NCBI RefSeq assembly: GCF_000515415.1
Contig: NZ_KI911783.1
Coordinates: 722,501-786,500 of the forward strand
Direction: 5' to 3'
DNA length: 64,000 nt
From: Bradyrhizobium sp. WSM1417
GTDB taxonomy: Bacteria > Pseudomonadota > Alphaproteobacteria > Rhizobiales > Xanthobacteraceae
The translations under genes and the position numbers were made by a program. Every line of letters begins with the position of its first letter. The stretch's first letter is position 1. Below are positions 7,429 through 15,217 of this stretch, piece after piece. The notes beneath the pieces are model-generated. The model saw only the letters and a list, made by a program, of their open reading frames with translations. It was not told the DNA's origin and searched no databases.

Positions 7429-7947
7429 CTACCGCCGTAGACGCTTCGCGAGGTGGACCGACTGCCAGTCTCCGAGACCGGTGTCCTCGAACCCTGCTTT
7501 CTTCGCAAGGCCGCGCATCTCGGCGTTCACGCGCGCGGTTTCGGCTGCGATCATCTCGTGGCCCAGATCGCTCGCGTGCCTCTCCATCGCTGTCATCATC
7601 CGGAGGCCGACGCCCTTGCGCTGAAAGACATCGGCAACGGAGATGGCGAAATCACCATGCCGTGCAGCCGCATTGTAGGCGTATCTGGTTTCGCCGATGA
7701 TCGTGCCCTGCCCTTCCTGGCTGATCTCGGCGAGCAAGGTGAAATGATCGGGATGGCTGGTCCTGGCGACGCACTCGGCCGCGACCACGGCAATGTCCGC
7801 CCGCGCGCCCATGAAGCGCTTGTTGCGCGATGTCGCGGAGAGGCTCGTGAAATAGATTGAGAGGCTCTCGACATCGGACGCGCTGGCCGGCCTGATACGG
7901 ACCGTCCTTCCTTCGACTGACTCGATATCCAGCAATAACTGTGACAT
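7429..7947 (-). CDS. GNAT-family N-acetyltransferase
   Basis: A 172-residue GNAT protein. The N-terminal strand-helix VRIRPASASDVESLSIYF is followed by a central beta region (HFTLLAEISQEGQGTIIGET) and the acetyl-CoA loop VFQRKGVGLRMMTAMERHA, matching the usual Q/RxxGxG/A pattern. The C-terminal part (AETARVNAEMRGLAKKAGFE) is the typical final helix and strand. The acceptor is unknown; related proteins often appear as extra domains in acetate-CoA-ligase-type acyltransferases. It is transcribed in the same direction as the Tag-like gene but separated from it by 114 bases. Confidence 0.85.
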   Translation of the reverse strand: MSQLLLDIESVEGRTVRIRPASASDVESLSIYFTSLSATSRNKRFMGARADIAVVAAECVARTSHPDHFTLLAEISQEGQGTIIGETRYAYNAAARHGDFAISVADVFQRKGVGLRMMTAMERHASDLGHEMIAAETARVNAEMRGLAKKAGFEDTGLGDWQSVHLAKRLRR

Positions 7948-8069
7948 GCGCGAGGCTTTCGGCAGGTTGCATCGAATGCAGACCTAGCCGAGACCGCGCG
8001 CTTAGCGCTTGGACGGGGCTGCCAATCTTGCGGCCGAAAGCGAACAGTTTCGTGCCTCAGTGCCGGGCG

Positions 8070-8810
8070 TCACACGCGAGAGAGTGAAGGCACGTCCTCC
8101 GGCACGATCGCCTGGAGCCCGCCGAAGCGGCGCTCGCGGCCGTGGAAGGAGACCAGGGCCGCAGCGAGATCGCCCGCGTCGAATTCGGGCCACATCCGCT
8201 CGGTGAAGTGCAGCTCGGCATAGGCGCCTTCCCAGAGCAGGAAGTCCGACAGCCGCTTCTCACCCGAGGTGCGGATGATGAGATCGACGTCGCGCAAACC
8301 GGCTTCTCCGGTGACGAGCTGCGAGAACGCCTCGCGTGTGAGAGTCGTCAGCGCCGCCGCCTTCGCCGCCGCGTTGAGGATGGCGTCGCGCGCGGAATAG
8401 TCGACGGCAATGCGTAGATGAAGCGTGCTGCCGTGCGCGGTGGCGTCTTCCGCACGCGAAATCGCATTGGCAATGCCGTCGGGCAGACGGTCGCGGCGGC
8501 CGATCACTTTGAGGCGCACGCCGTTCTTGACCAGACTCTGCACCTCGTTGGCAAGGTAGAATCTCAGAAGCGTCATCAGCGCGGCGACCTCGGCCTTCGG
8601 CCTTCGCCAATTGTCGGTGGAGAAGGCGTAGAGCGTCAGCGTGCCGATGCCCTGCTTGGGCGCGGCTTCGACGATGCGGCGGATCGTCTCGACGCCGGCC
8701 TCATGGCCGCGCAGGCGCGACAGGCCGCGCCGCGTCGCCCATCTGCCGTTGCCATCCATGATGATACCGACGTGAAGCTTCTCGTTGCGGGACACAAGGT
8801 CACTTTGCAT
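8070..8810 (-). CDS. uppS: cis-Prenyltransferase (UppS-like)
   Basis: A 246-residue isoprenyl transferase. HVGIIMDGNGRWATRRGLSR holds the catalytic Asp and pyrophosphate loop, TLYAFSTDNWRRP is the second signature, and DLIIRTSGEKRLSDFLLWE the C-terminal one. It condenses isopentenyl diphosphates into a Z-polyprenyl diphosphate for lipid carriers. It lies last in an operon with a winged-helix regulator and a membrane protein rather than beside dxr/cdsA, so it is probably a second copy with controlled expression. The ATG at 8810 has GGAG spaced eight bases away; a TTG at 8828 also reads in frame. A 17-bp palindrome covers the start codon. Confidence 0.85.
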   Translation of the reverse strand: MQSDLVSRNEKLHVGIIMDGNGRWATRRGLSRLRGHEAGVETIRRIVEAAPKQGIGTLTLYAFSTDNWRRPKAEVAALMTLLRFYLANEVQSLVKNGVRLKVIGRRDRLPDGIANAISRAEDATAHGSTLHLRIAVDYSARDAILNAAAKAAALTTLTREAFSQLVTGEAGLRDVDLIIRTSGEKRLSDFLLWEGAYAELHFTERMWPEFDAGDLAAALVSFHGRERRFGGLQAIVPEDVPSLSRV

Positions 8811-8818
8811 TGCAAAGT
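8802..8818. promoter_or_regulatory. Palindrome ACTTTGCA-T-TGCAAAGT over the uppS start
   Basis: This is a perfect 17-base palindrome with 8-base arms and a single central base. It overlaps the uppS start codon and the space between its Shine-Dalgarno and ATG. A near-identical copy lies at 9877-9893, upstream of the operon, so both are candidate operators for the regulator encoded between them. Confidence 0.7.
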
Positions 8819-8843
8819 CTCCGGTCAAAAAAAGGGGGGAGGA

Positions 8844-9221
8844 TCAGGTCGAGACGATACCGAGACGGCCGAGCGGCGCCGCCTCGCGGCCGGCGGCCTT
8901 GGCGGCGTCGCGCACCAGGCGCTCGAGCACGGCGAGATAGTCGAGGAAGCGGCGGCGACCGGCCTTGGTCAGGCGGCAGGTGGTGTGCGGGCGATTGCCC
9001 TCATAGCCCTTGGTCACCTCGACGAGGCCGGCTTCCTGAAGCACGGCGAGATGCCGGCTGAGATTGCCGTCGGTGAGGCCGCAGAGCTGCTTGAGATCGG
9101 CGAACGCCAGACCCTTCGGATGCGCCATCAGCGAGGTCAGAAGTCCGAGCCTCGCCTTCTCGTGGATCACGCGGTCCAATCCTTCATAAGAGAAGGGTGC
9201 GCTGTCAATCTTCGACATCAT
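8844..9221 (-). CDS. Winged-helix transcriptional regulator
   Basis: A 125-residue regulator with a wHTH of the HTH_34/ArsR-MarR-like type: LAFADLKQLCGLTDGNLSRH is the recognition region and LQEAGLVEVTKGYEGNRPHT the wing. The C-terminal helix probably dimerises. Its start overlaps the stop of the upstream membrane-protein gene by 17 bases, indicating cotranscription and coupling; uppS follows 34 bases downstream. The two ACTTTG palindromes at the operon promoter and before uppS are the likely binding sites, giving autoregulation. The effector is unknown. Confidence 0.85.
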   Translation of the reverse strand: MMSKIDSAPFSYEGLDRVIHEKARLGLLTSLMAHPKGLAFADLKQLCGLTDGNLSRHLAVLQEAGLVEVTKGYEGNRPHTTCRLTKAGRRRFLDYLAVLERLVRDAAKAAGREAAPLGRLGIVST

Positions 9222-9822
9222 GGTCTCCGGATGCGAAATACAGAATGCCAGCCATCACCGACTGCCCGATCACGAAGGGCAGGCCCATGGTCCATGGCGA
9301 CAGCGTGTGGGTCTGGCTCGCGAGCACCACCACCGCAAAACCGGACATGAAATACCAGGCGCCGGCGAGCGCCACGGTGCGCGGCAGCGAGCGGACGGAG
9401 GCGAAAATGCCGAGCGACACCAGGATCTGCCACAGGCCCGGCAGCAGCCACAGCGTTTCGCCCGCGAACTTCCACATCACCACCGCAAGCAGCACACCGG
9501 CCACGCCTGCAGGCAGGAACTGCTCGACGGCCTGGTGGATCATGGCATCGGCGAGGCCCGAATGATGGCGGCGCGAACGTGCACGCATCTCGATACCGAT
9601 CGTCAGGCCGGAGAGCGCGGCGGCAATGAACCAGCCGAAGAAGAAACCGAGCGGCTCGCCGGTGGGATCATCGAGCAGCGAGAATTGCAGGATTGCCGTG
9701 AGAAGCGCGACCGCGCCGGTTGCAGCCATCGTCGCCGGGCCGTAGCCGCGGAACGCCGTGCCGGCCGCAATCTGGCTGCGGATCGCCACGATGTCGGCCA
9801 GTGCCTTGTCGAGATCGCGCAT
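9205..9822 (-). CDS. Multi-pass membrane protein paired with the wHTH regulator
   Basis: A 205-residue protein with about six hydrophobic segments after a soluble N-terminus (MRDLDKALADIVAIRSQIAA). Segments include AATGAVALLTAILQFSLL, FFFGWFIAAALSGLTIGI and GVAGVLLAVVMWKF. The ATG at 9822 is chosen because the frame upstream runs through the promoter palindrome and has poor coding character. It is the first gene of the minus-strand operon with the regulator and uppS. Membrane proteins paired with HTH_34 regulators are common but uncharacterised. A role linked to polyprenyl lipids is inference. Confidence 0.75.
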   Translation of the reverse strand: MRDLDKALADIVAIRSQIAAGTAFRGYGPATMAATGAVALLTAILQFSLLDDPTGEPLGFFFGWFIAAALSGLTIGIEMRARSRRHHSGLADAMIHQAVEQFLPAGVAGVLLAVVMWKFAGETLWLLPGLWQILVSLGIFASVRSLPRTVALAGAWYFMSGFAVVVLASQTHTLSPWTMGLPFVIGQSVMAGILYFASGDHDVED

Positions 9823-9876
9823 TGGCAACGCCAAAACCTCGTTCCGCCCATGCTTGCCGGGACTATCGGCCCCGTT

Positions 9877-9910
9877 ACTTTGTATTGCAAAGTATATCGG
9901 ACCGCAAAGT
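9877..9910. promoter_or_regulatory. Operator-like palindrome and half-site upstream of the regulator operon
   Basis: ACTTTGTATTGCAAAGT (9877-9893) matches the palindrome at the uppS start in 16 of 17 positions. An extra half-site, GCAAAGT, lies at 9904-9910. The site is 55-88 bases upstream of the first gene of the operon, where a repressor would act. Confidence 0.65.
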
Positions 9911-10024
9911 AAAGGCAAGTCCGAACGTCGCCCCGACGACACCCGCCCTCGCCGGACAACTGCCGGTTGCGCGACACCTCCTCCCCCAGATAAGATGCGC
10001 ACGAATGCGCTCTGGGGGGAAAGT

Positions 10025-11266
10025 ATGTGGCTTAAGTCATTCATCGTTGCGTCTTTATTGCAGCTAAGCGTCGGCAGCGTTGCGCACGCGGCCGGGCCAT
10101 TCGGCAGCGTCAAAATCGGCAACTGGGTCGGCGGCGCGTTCAGCAATGACGAAACGGGAGCCTTCTCGCATTGTGCCGCGACGGCGCCTTATGCCAACGG
10201 CGTTATTCTCGTGGTCGGCCAGAATTCCGGGGGCTCGTGGATATTGAGCTTTGCGAGTCCCAGCTACCGCTTCAAGCAGGGAGAGAACGCCGCGATCGAC
10301 GTCATCTTTGACGGACAGGAGCAGGCCAGATTGTTCGCCACAGCCAACCAGACCAACATGCTCAGCTCCGTCATGCCTGCCAACGTGGTACGAACGTTTC
10401 AGAAGGCGAGCTTGATGGTGGCGACGAGCGGCCGCACCGTCCTGAATTTCGACCTGACCTCGGCCGGGCCCGTGATTGCGGCACTGGCCAATTGCGTCAC
10501 CAAGGTGAAAGCCGACGGGCTCGACAAGGCCGGAGACTTTACGAAGATTGCGGCAAAGCCGCAGGCGCCCGACAAGCAAGCATCACCGCCGGCCAGCAAG
10601 TCCGCCAAAGCCAAAAGCGGTACCGGCTTTGTCGTGAGTGCCAGCGGACATGTCGTCACCAATAATCATGTGATCAATGGCTGCGTCGGCCACATCAGGG
10701 GCAATCTCACGGGCGAAGCCGGGATGGTTTTGCGCGTGGTGTCGAGCGACGCCAACAATGATCTCGCGTTGCTGCAGGCGCCGTCGACGACCACGTTCAA
10801 GGAGTTCGCCCGGATCCGCGACCGCTCGATTCGCTCCGGCGATTCCGTCGTCGCGATCGGCTTTCCCTTCCATGGGCTGCTGACGTCGGACTTCACCGTG
10901 ACGACCGGCATCGTCAGCTCGCTCAGCGGCATGCGCAACGATTCGCGTTTCCTGCAAATCAGTGCACCGGTGCAGCCCGGCAATAGCGGCGGCCCGCTGT
11001 TCGACACCGCCGGGCAAATCGTTGGCGTCGTTACGGGAAAGCTGGACGGATTACGGGTCGCCGCTGCGACCGGCAACATCCCCGAGAACATCAACTTCGC
11101 GATCAAGACCGGCGCGCTGCGCGACTTCCTCGACAACTCCGTGGTGCCCTACCAGACTGCCGAACCGAAGGGCGAGATCAAGACCACCGACATCGCCGGC
11201 AACGCGCGGCCGTATACGATGCTGATCTCGTGCAACGGCACGGAGCAGGCCGAGGCGAAGCGGTAG
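10025..11266 (+). CDS. Secreted trypsin-like serine protease (DegP/HtrA-type domain)
   Basis: A 413-residue exported protein. Residues 1-23 are a Sec signal peptide (FIVASLLQLSVGSVAHA). The N-terminal 170 residues are an uncharacterised beta-rich domain. The protease domain follows: His in VVTNNHVINGC, Asp in NDLALLQ, Ser in QPGNSGGPLF, so the catalytic triad is complete. No PDZ domain is present, so it differs from standard DegP. The start at 10025 has GGGGGAA directly upstream. It would act in the periplasm or outside the cell. It diverges from the membrane-protein/uppS operon. Confidence 0.88.
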   Translation: MWLKSFIVASLLQLSVGSVAHAAGPFGSVKIGNWVGGAFSNDETGAFSHCAATAPYANGVILVVGQNSGGSWILSFASPSYRFKQGENAAIDVIFDGQEQARLFATANQTNMLSSVMPANVVRTFQKASLMVATSGRTVLNFDLTSAGPVIAALANCVTKVKADGLDKAGDFTKIAAKPQAPDKQASPPASKSAKAKSGTGFVVSASGHVVTNNHVINGCVGHIRGNLTGEAGMVLRVVSSDANNDLALLQAPSTTTFKEFARIRDRSIRSGDSVVAIGFPFHGLLTSDFTVTTGIVSSLSGMRNDSRFLQISAPVQPGNSGGPLFDTAGQIVGVVTGKLDGLRVAAATGNIPENINFAIKTGALRDFLDNSVVPYQTAEPKGEIKTTDIAGNARPYTMLISCNGTEQAEAKR

Positions 11267-11337
11267 CGGCAACGCCGGCCGATGGAGCGGTTGGGCCTAT
11301 ACGAAGCGCTCTGTCCGGGCTGAAATCAGGCAGCTCG

Positions 11338-11616
11338 CTAGTACGGCGCGACAAGCCGCGGCCGCCGCGGCTGCCGCGGTTGCGCCGGCGAAACCTGGCT
11401 GTAGGCAAAGCGGGGATTGCGATCGCAGTAAAGCAGTCGGCCGGACACGCTAGCCTGACATTGTTCATAGGTGCTGTAGGAGCATTCGCCCGGATAGTCA
11501 TACTCACCGCCCTGGGCACACCAGGGATAGTCGCGCGCCGCTGCAGGCGTGACGGCGACGAAGCCGGCAAGGAGTGTCGGGCCGAGGCCCAGCAGAGCCA
11601 ATTGCGTCTTGCGCAT
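11338..11616 (-). CDS. DUF3551 family exported protein
   Basis: A 92-residue small exported protein. A signal peptide (QLALLGLGPTLLAGFVAVTP, then AAA) is followed by the family core with YPWCA, the paired-cysteine segment ECSYSTYEQCQASVSG and LYCDRNP. These cysteines are conserved in DUF3551 and probably form disulfides. The family is abundant in Bradyrhizobium with many paralogs per genome, and its function is unknown. The ATG at 11616 starts the signal peptide; twenty further residues are open upstream but lack signal-peptide character. A proline/arginine-rich tail ends the protein. Confidence 0.8.
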   Translation of the reverse strand: MRKTQLALLGLGPTLLAGFVAVTPAAARDYPWCAQGGEYDYPGECSYSTYEQCQASVSGRLLYCDRNPRFAYSQVSPAQPRQPRRPRLVAPY

Positions 11617-11731
11617 AGTCCCAACTCCTATCCTCATAGCGCGAGATACGCGCCCTATAACATCAGGTTTCGCCACGCCGTTTTATTCCAGATCGACGGG
11701 CGCTGACACGCAAGAAACCTTGATACGCAAG

Positions 11732-11759
11732 AAAAAAGCCCTGCCGAACGGGCAGGGCT
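11732..11759 (-). terminator. Rho-independent terminator of the Bug-receptor gene
   Basis: On the minus strand GCCCTGCC and GGCAGGGC form an 8-bp stem with a short loop, followed directly by TTTTTT. It lies 24 bases past the stop of the receptor gene. Confidence 0.85.
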
Positions 11760-11783
11760 CCAATCACGGACATCACGAGATCG

Positions 11784-12758
11784 CTACTCGACCTTCAGGC
11801 CGGCGAACTCGACGACCTTCTTCCATTTTTCGGTCTCGGCCTTGATCTCCTCGCCGAACGCCTCGGGCGTCTGCGCCCGCGGCTCGCCGCCGAGCTCGAC
11901 CAGGCGCTTAGCCATGTCCGGCTCCTTTATCAGCGTGTTGATCTCGCTGTTGAGCTTGGCGATGATCTCCTTGGGCGTGTTCTTCGGCGCCCCCATGCCG
12001 AACAGCGCGCTCGCCTCGTAGCCCTTCACGGTCTCGCCGATCGCCGGCACGTCGGGCAGCTGCGGCGAGCGCTCCGCCGTGGTGACGCCGATGGCGCGGA
12101 GCGCCCCGGACCGGATGTGCTGGATGATCGAGGGCATGTTGTCGAAGATCACCTGCACCTGGCCCCCGAGCATGTCGGTGATCGCGGGCGCGGCGCCGCG
12201 GTAAGGCACGTGCTGCATCTTGCAGCCCGTCAGCGCCATGAACATCTCGCCGGACAGATGCACCGAGGTGCCGTTGCCCGAGGATGCCATGTTGACCTTG
12301 CCGGGATTGGCCTTCACATATTCGATGAACTCGGCGACGGTCTTGGCCGGCACGTCCTTGTTGACGGTCATCACGTTCGGCACGCGCTGGAACGAGGCGA
12401 CGGGCGCGATGTCGCGCACGAAGTTGAACTTCAGGTTGGTGTAGAGCGAGGCGTTGATGTAGTTGGCCGGATTGACCAGTTGCAGCGTATAGCCGTCGGG
12501 CTCGGCGTTGACGACCGATTCGGTGGCGATATTGTTGCCGGCGCCCGGCTTGTTTTCGATCACGAATTGCTGGCCGAACTTCTCCGACAGCCGCTGGCCG
12601 ATTAGCCGCGCCAGGATGTCGGTGGCCCCGCCCGGCGGATAACCGACCACCCATTTCACCGGGTGGGTCGGGTAATCGGCGGCAAGCGCCTTCGACAGCG
12701 GGCTGGCTGCAAGCGGACTGGCGGCGAGCAGGCTCAGCGCGGTACGGCGAGTGATCAT
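11784..12758 (-). CDS. Bug-family periplasmic solute-binding protein (TctC-like)
   Basis: A 324-residue Bug receptor. The N-terminus has an arginine pair and hydrophobic stretch (MITRRTALSLLAASPLAA), a signal peptide. The mature start, DYPTHPVKWVVGYPPGGATD, is the classic Bug ligand-loop region, and later motifs include YRGAAPAITDMLGGQVQ. Such proteins bind carboxylates in the periplasm for tripartite tricarboxylate transporters or act as orphan sensors. No TctA/TctB genes are nearby, so it is an orphan here. It diverges from the VOC and AMP-ligase genes, and a clear terminator follows. Ligand unknown. Confidence 0.9.
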   Translation of the reverse strand: MITRRTALSLLAASPLAASPLSKALAADYPTHPVKWVVGYPPGGATDILARLIGQRLSEKFGQQFVIENKPGAGNNIATESVVNAEPDGYTLQLVNPANYINASLYTNLKFNFVRDIAPVASFQRVPNVMTVNKDVPAKTVAEFIEYVKANPGKVNMASSGNGTSVHLSGEMFMALTGCKMQHVPYRGAAPAITDMLGGQVQVIFDNMPSIIQHIRSGALRAIGVTTAERSPQLPDVPAIGETVKGYEASALFGMGAPKNTPKEIIAKLNSEINTLIKEPDMAKRLVELGGEPRAQTPEAFGEEIKAETEKWKKVVEFAGLKVE

Positions 12759-12882
12759 CTCAAGGGTTCTCCCACGTGTTGTTCTTGAAGCCAGATAGCT
12801 TGAAAATGGCGTCGGCGCGGTTGTAACAAAGCTTGCCGCAGGCGGAAAGTGCACGGGGCGCATCACGACGAAAGGATAAGGC

Positions 12883-13302
12883 ATGGCGGTCAAGGTCGAA
12901 GCCCTCGATCATCTCGTGATCAACGTCGCGGACGTCGCAGTGACCGCCGCGTGGTACGGCAAGATTCTCGGCATGGAAGTCAAGGTGTTCGACCCCGGCG
13001 GCGGCAAAGCGCCGCGGACTTCGTTGCAATTCGGTAACCAGAAGATCAACGTCCGGCCGCGCGATGCCGACAAGGTGGAGTGGTTCACCGCGGACCACCA
13101 GACCGCCGGCAGCGAGGATCTGTGCTTCCTCACCTCCGCCAGCCCCGACGAGGTGGTGGCGCATTTGAAGGCACAGGGCGTCGCGATCGAACAAGGCCCG
13201 GTTCTCAAGCAGGGCGCGCGCGGCACCCTGCGCTCGGTCTATTGCAGGGACCCGGATGGCAGCCTGATCGAGATTTCGTCGTATGAGGACGGCGGCCAGT
13301 AA
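12883..13302 (+). CDS. VOC-family (glyoxalase/dioxygenase-fold) protein
   Basis: A 139-residue single VOC domain. LDHLVINVADVAVTAAWY carries the first metal-ligand His and the beta-alpha-beta start, DLCFLTSASPDEVVAHLKAQ holds the second module, and YCRDPDGSLIEISSYE ends with the conserved Glu. The family includes glyoxalase I, fosfomycin-resistance thiol transferases, virulence protein STM3117-like enzymes and extradiol dioxygenases; this resembles the STM3117-like group. It diverges from the Bug receptor and precedes the AMP-forming ligase, which suggests a small-molecule catabolic setting. The reaction cannot be assigned. Confidence 0.85.
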   Translation: MAVKVEALDHLVINVADVAVTAAWYGKILGMEVKVFDPGGGKAPRTSLQFGNQKINVRPRDADKVEWFTADHQTAGSEDLCFLTSASPDEVVAHLKAQGVAIEQGPVLKQGARGTLRSVYCRDPDGSLIEISSYEDGGQ

Positions 13303-13326
13303 GGCCAAGCCGCCTGCCCCACGCAT

Positions 13327-13413
13327 CGTCATTGCGAGGAGCCCTTGCGACGCAGCAATCCAGACTGCCTCCGGGAAGGGATTCTGGATTGCTTCGCTCC
13401 GCTCGCAATGACG
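13327..13413. repeat. Dispersed palindromic repeat (CGTCATTGCGAG type)
   Basis: An imperfect inverted repeat with ends CGTCATTGCGAG and CTCGCAATGACG and inner arms AGCAATCCAGA/TCTGGATTGCT. This form is common between genes in Bradyrhizobium genomes and folds into a long hairpin. Confidence 0.8.
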
Positions 13414-13484
13414 GCGGAGAGAGCAGGAAGACGCAATCATCAAAACGCAGCCGCCAGCAAGATGCAGGCTGCACGGGAGGACAG

Positions 13485-15065
13485 ATGCCGAATTCACAAG
13501 CCGCCGCCGGAATCGTGGGCCCGTTCGACGGGCTCGACGTGCCCTGGCTGCTGAAGATGCGGGCCGAGGTGCGCAGCTCACATCCGTTCCTGATCTGGGC
13601 GCCGTTCGACGCGCCCGCGCGGCGCTGGAGCTATGGCGAGTTTCACGAGCGGGTCGGCGCGCTCGCGGCGGGACTGGCGAAGCGCGGCGTCAAGCCGGGC
13701 GAATATGTGCTCATTCATCTCGACAATTGCATCGAGGCACTGCTGGCCTGGTTTGCCTGTGTCGAACTCGGCGCCATCGCGGTGACCACCAACACGCGCT
13801 CGGCACCGGCCGAGCTCGACTATTTTGCCGATCATTGCGGCGCGGTCGCCGCGATCACGCAGCCGGCCTATGCCGAGATCGTCGCCCAGAACTGCCGCAA
13901 CATCCGCTGGATGGCGGTGACCTCGCATGATGCGGGCGCGCCGCCCGCAAACCCGGTCTCACGCGGCGACAGCTTTGAGGAGTTGTTCGCCGACAGTGCC
14001 GACCGTCCCACGCGCCCGATCGATCCGCGCGCGCCGTGCAGCGTGCAATACACCTCGGGCACGACATCGCGCCCCAAGGCGGTGCTGTGGACCCACGCCA
14101 ACGCGCTGTGGGGCGCCAAGATCAACGCCGCGCACGAGGACCTGCACGCAAGCGACGTGCATCAAGCCTATCTGCCGCTGTTCCATACCAACGCGCTGGC
14201 CTATTCGATGCTGGCGACGCTATGGGTCGGTGCCACCTGCGTGATTCAGCCGCGCTTTTCCGCCAGCCGGTTCTGGGGCGTCGCGCGCGAGCACGGCTCG
14301 ACCTGGACCTCGACGATCCCGTTCTGCATGAAGGCACTGCTCGAGCAGGAGGTCCCGCGCGATCACAAGTTTCGCTTATGGGGCACCGCGATCAACGAGC
14401 CGCCGGCCTTCGCCGCCTTCGGCGTCAAGATCATAGGCTGGTGGGGCATGACCGAGACCATCACCCACGGTATCGTCGGCGAGATCGACCAGCCCAACAT
14501 TCCGATGTCGATCGGCCGCGCCGCGCCGGAATATGAAATCCGCATCACCGACGATGACGGACGGCCGACCGAGGTCGGCGACACCGGCAATCTCTCGATC
14601 AAGGGCATTGTCGGCCTGTCGCTGTTCGCCGAATATCTGCACAACGAGAAAGCGACACGCGAAAGCTTCGACGAGCACGGCTTCTTTCTCACCGGTGATC
14701 GCGTGGTGCGGCTGGAGAACGGCTACATCCGCTTCGCAGACCGCAGCAAGGACATGCTCAAGGTCGGCGGCGAGAACGTCGCGGCGTCCGAGATCGAGCA
14801 GGTGATCGCACTCGTCCCCGGCGTGCGCGAGGCCGCCGTGGTGGCGAAGATGCATCCGATGCTGGACGAGGTGCCGGTCGTCTTCATTATCCCGCAGGGT
14901 GGCGTCGCCGCTGCGCGGCCTGATCTGCACGAGGCCGTGATGGCCGCCTGCCGCGCCGGCCTCGCCGACTTCAAGATGCCGCGCGAGATCCGCTTCGTCG
15001 ACGACATGCCGCGCTCGACGCTGGAGAAGGTGGCGAAGGCGGAGCTGAGGAAGATGGTGGGGTAG
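13485..15065 (+). CDS. AMP-forming acyl-CoA synthetase/ligase
   Basis: A 526-residue ANL-superfamily enzyme. The P-loop is YTSGTTSRPKAVLWTH, the adenine-binding motif GWWGMTETITHG, the ATP-binding Asp is in FLTGDRV, and the C-terminal domain has the catalytic Lys region (PRSTLEKVAKAELRK). It activates a carboxylic acid as acyl-AMP and then acyl-CoA. The ATG at 13485 has GGGAGG six bases upstream; the frame upstream runs through the palindromic repeat and is not coding. It follows the VOC gene in the same direction. The substrate is unknown; ATP-dependent ligases of this branch resemble crotonobetaine/carnitine or fatty-acid ligases. Confidence 0.9.
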   Translation: MPNSQAAAGIVGPFDGLDVPWLLKMRAEVRSSHPFLIWAPFDAPARRWSYGEFHERVGALAAGLAKRGVKPGEYVLIHLDNCIEALLAWFACVELGAIAVTTNTRSAPAELDYFADHCGAVAAITQPAYAEIVAQNCRNIRWMAVTSHDAGAPPANPVSRGDSFEELFADSADRPTRPIDPRAPCSVQYTSGTTSRPKAVLWTHANALWGAKINAAHEDLHASDVHQAYLPLFHTNALAYSMLATLWVGATCVIQPRFSASRFWGVAREHGSTWTSTIPFCMKALLEQEVPRDHKFRLWGTAINEPPAFAAFGVKIIGWWGMTETITHGIVGEIDQPNIPMSIGRAAPEYEIRITDDDGRPTEVGDTGNLSIKGIVGLSLFAEYLHNEKATRESFDEHGFFLTGDRVVRLENGYIRFADRSKDMLKVGGENVAASEIEQVIALVPGVREAAVVAKMHPMLDEVPVVFIIPQGGVAAARPDLHEAVMAACRAGLADFKMPREIRFVDDMPRSTLEKVAKAELRKMVG

Positions 15066-15087
15066 TTAGCTCGGGCGATTACCACAA

Positions 15088-15211
15088 CGTCGTCCTGGCG
15101 AAAGCCAGGACCCATACCGCGTGATCTATGCAATGGGCCGGATGGTCGTTGCTACAGTCTTCGCCGAACGAGCGCTCGGGGTAATGGGTCCTGGCTTTCG
15201 CCAGGACGACG
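15088..15211. repeat. Dispersed repeat, family CGTCGTCCTGGCGAAAGCCAGGACCC (copy 1)
   Basis: The left arm GTCGTCCTGGCGAAAGCC and the right arm GGCTTTCGCCAGGACGAC are inverted, with GGTAATGGGTCCTGG inside the right arm. Two further copies lie at 48446-48574 and 50939-51061. Confidence 0.85.
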
Positions 15212-15217
15212 CCTAAA

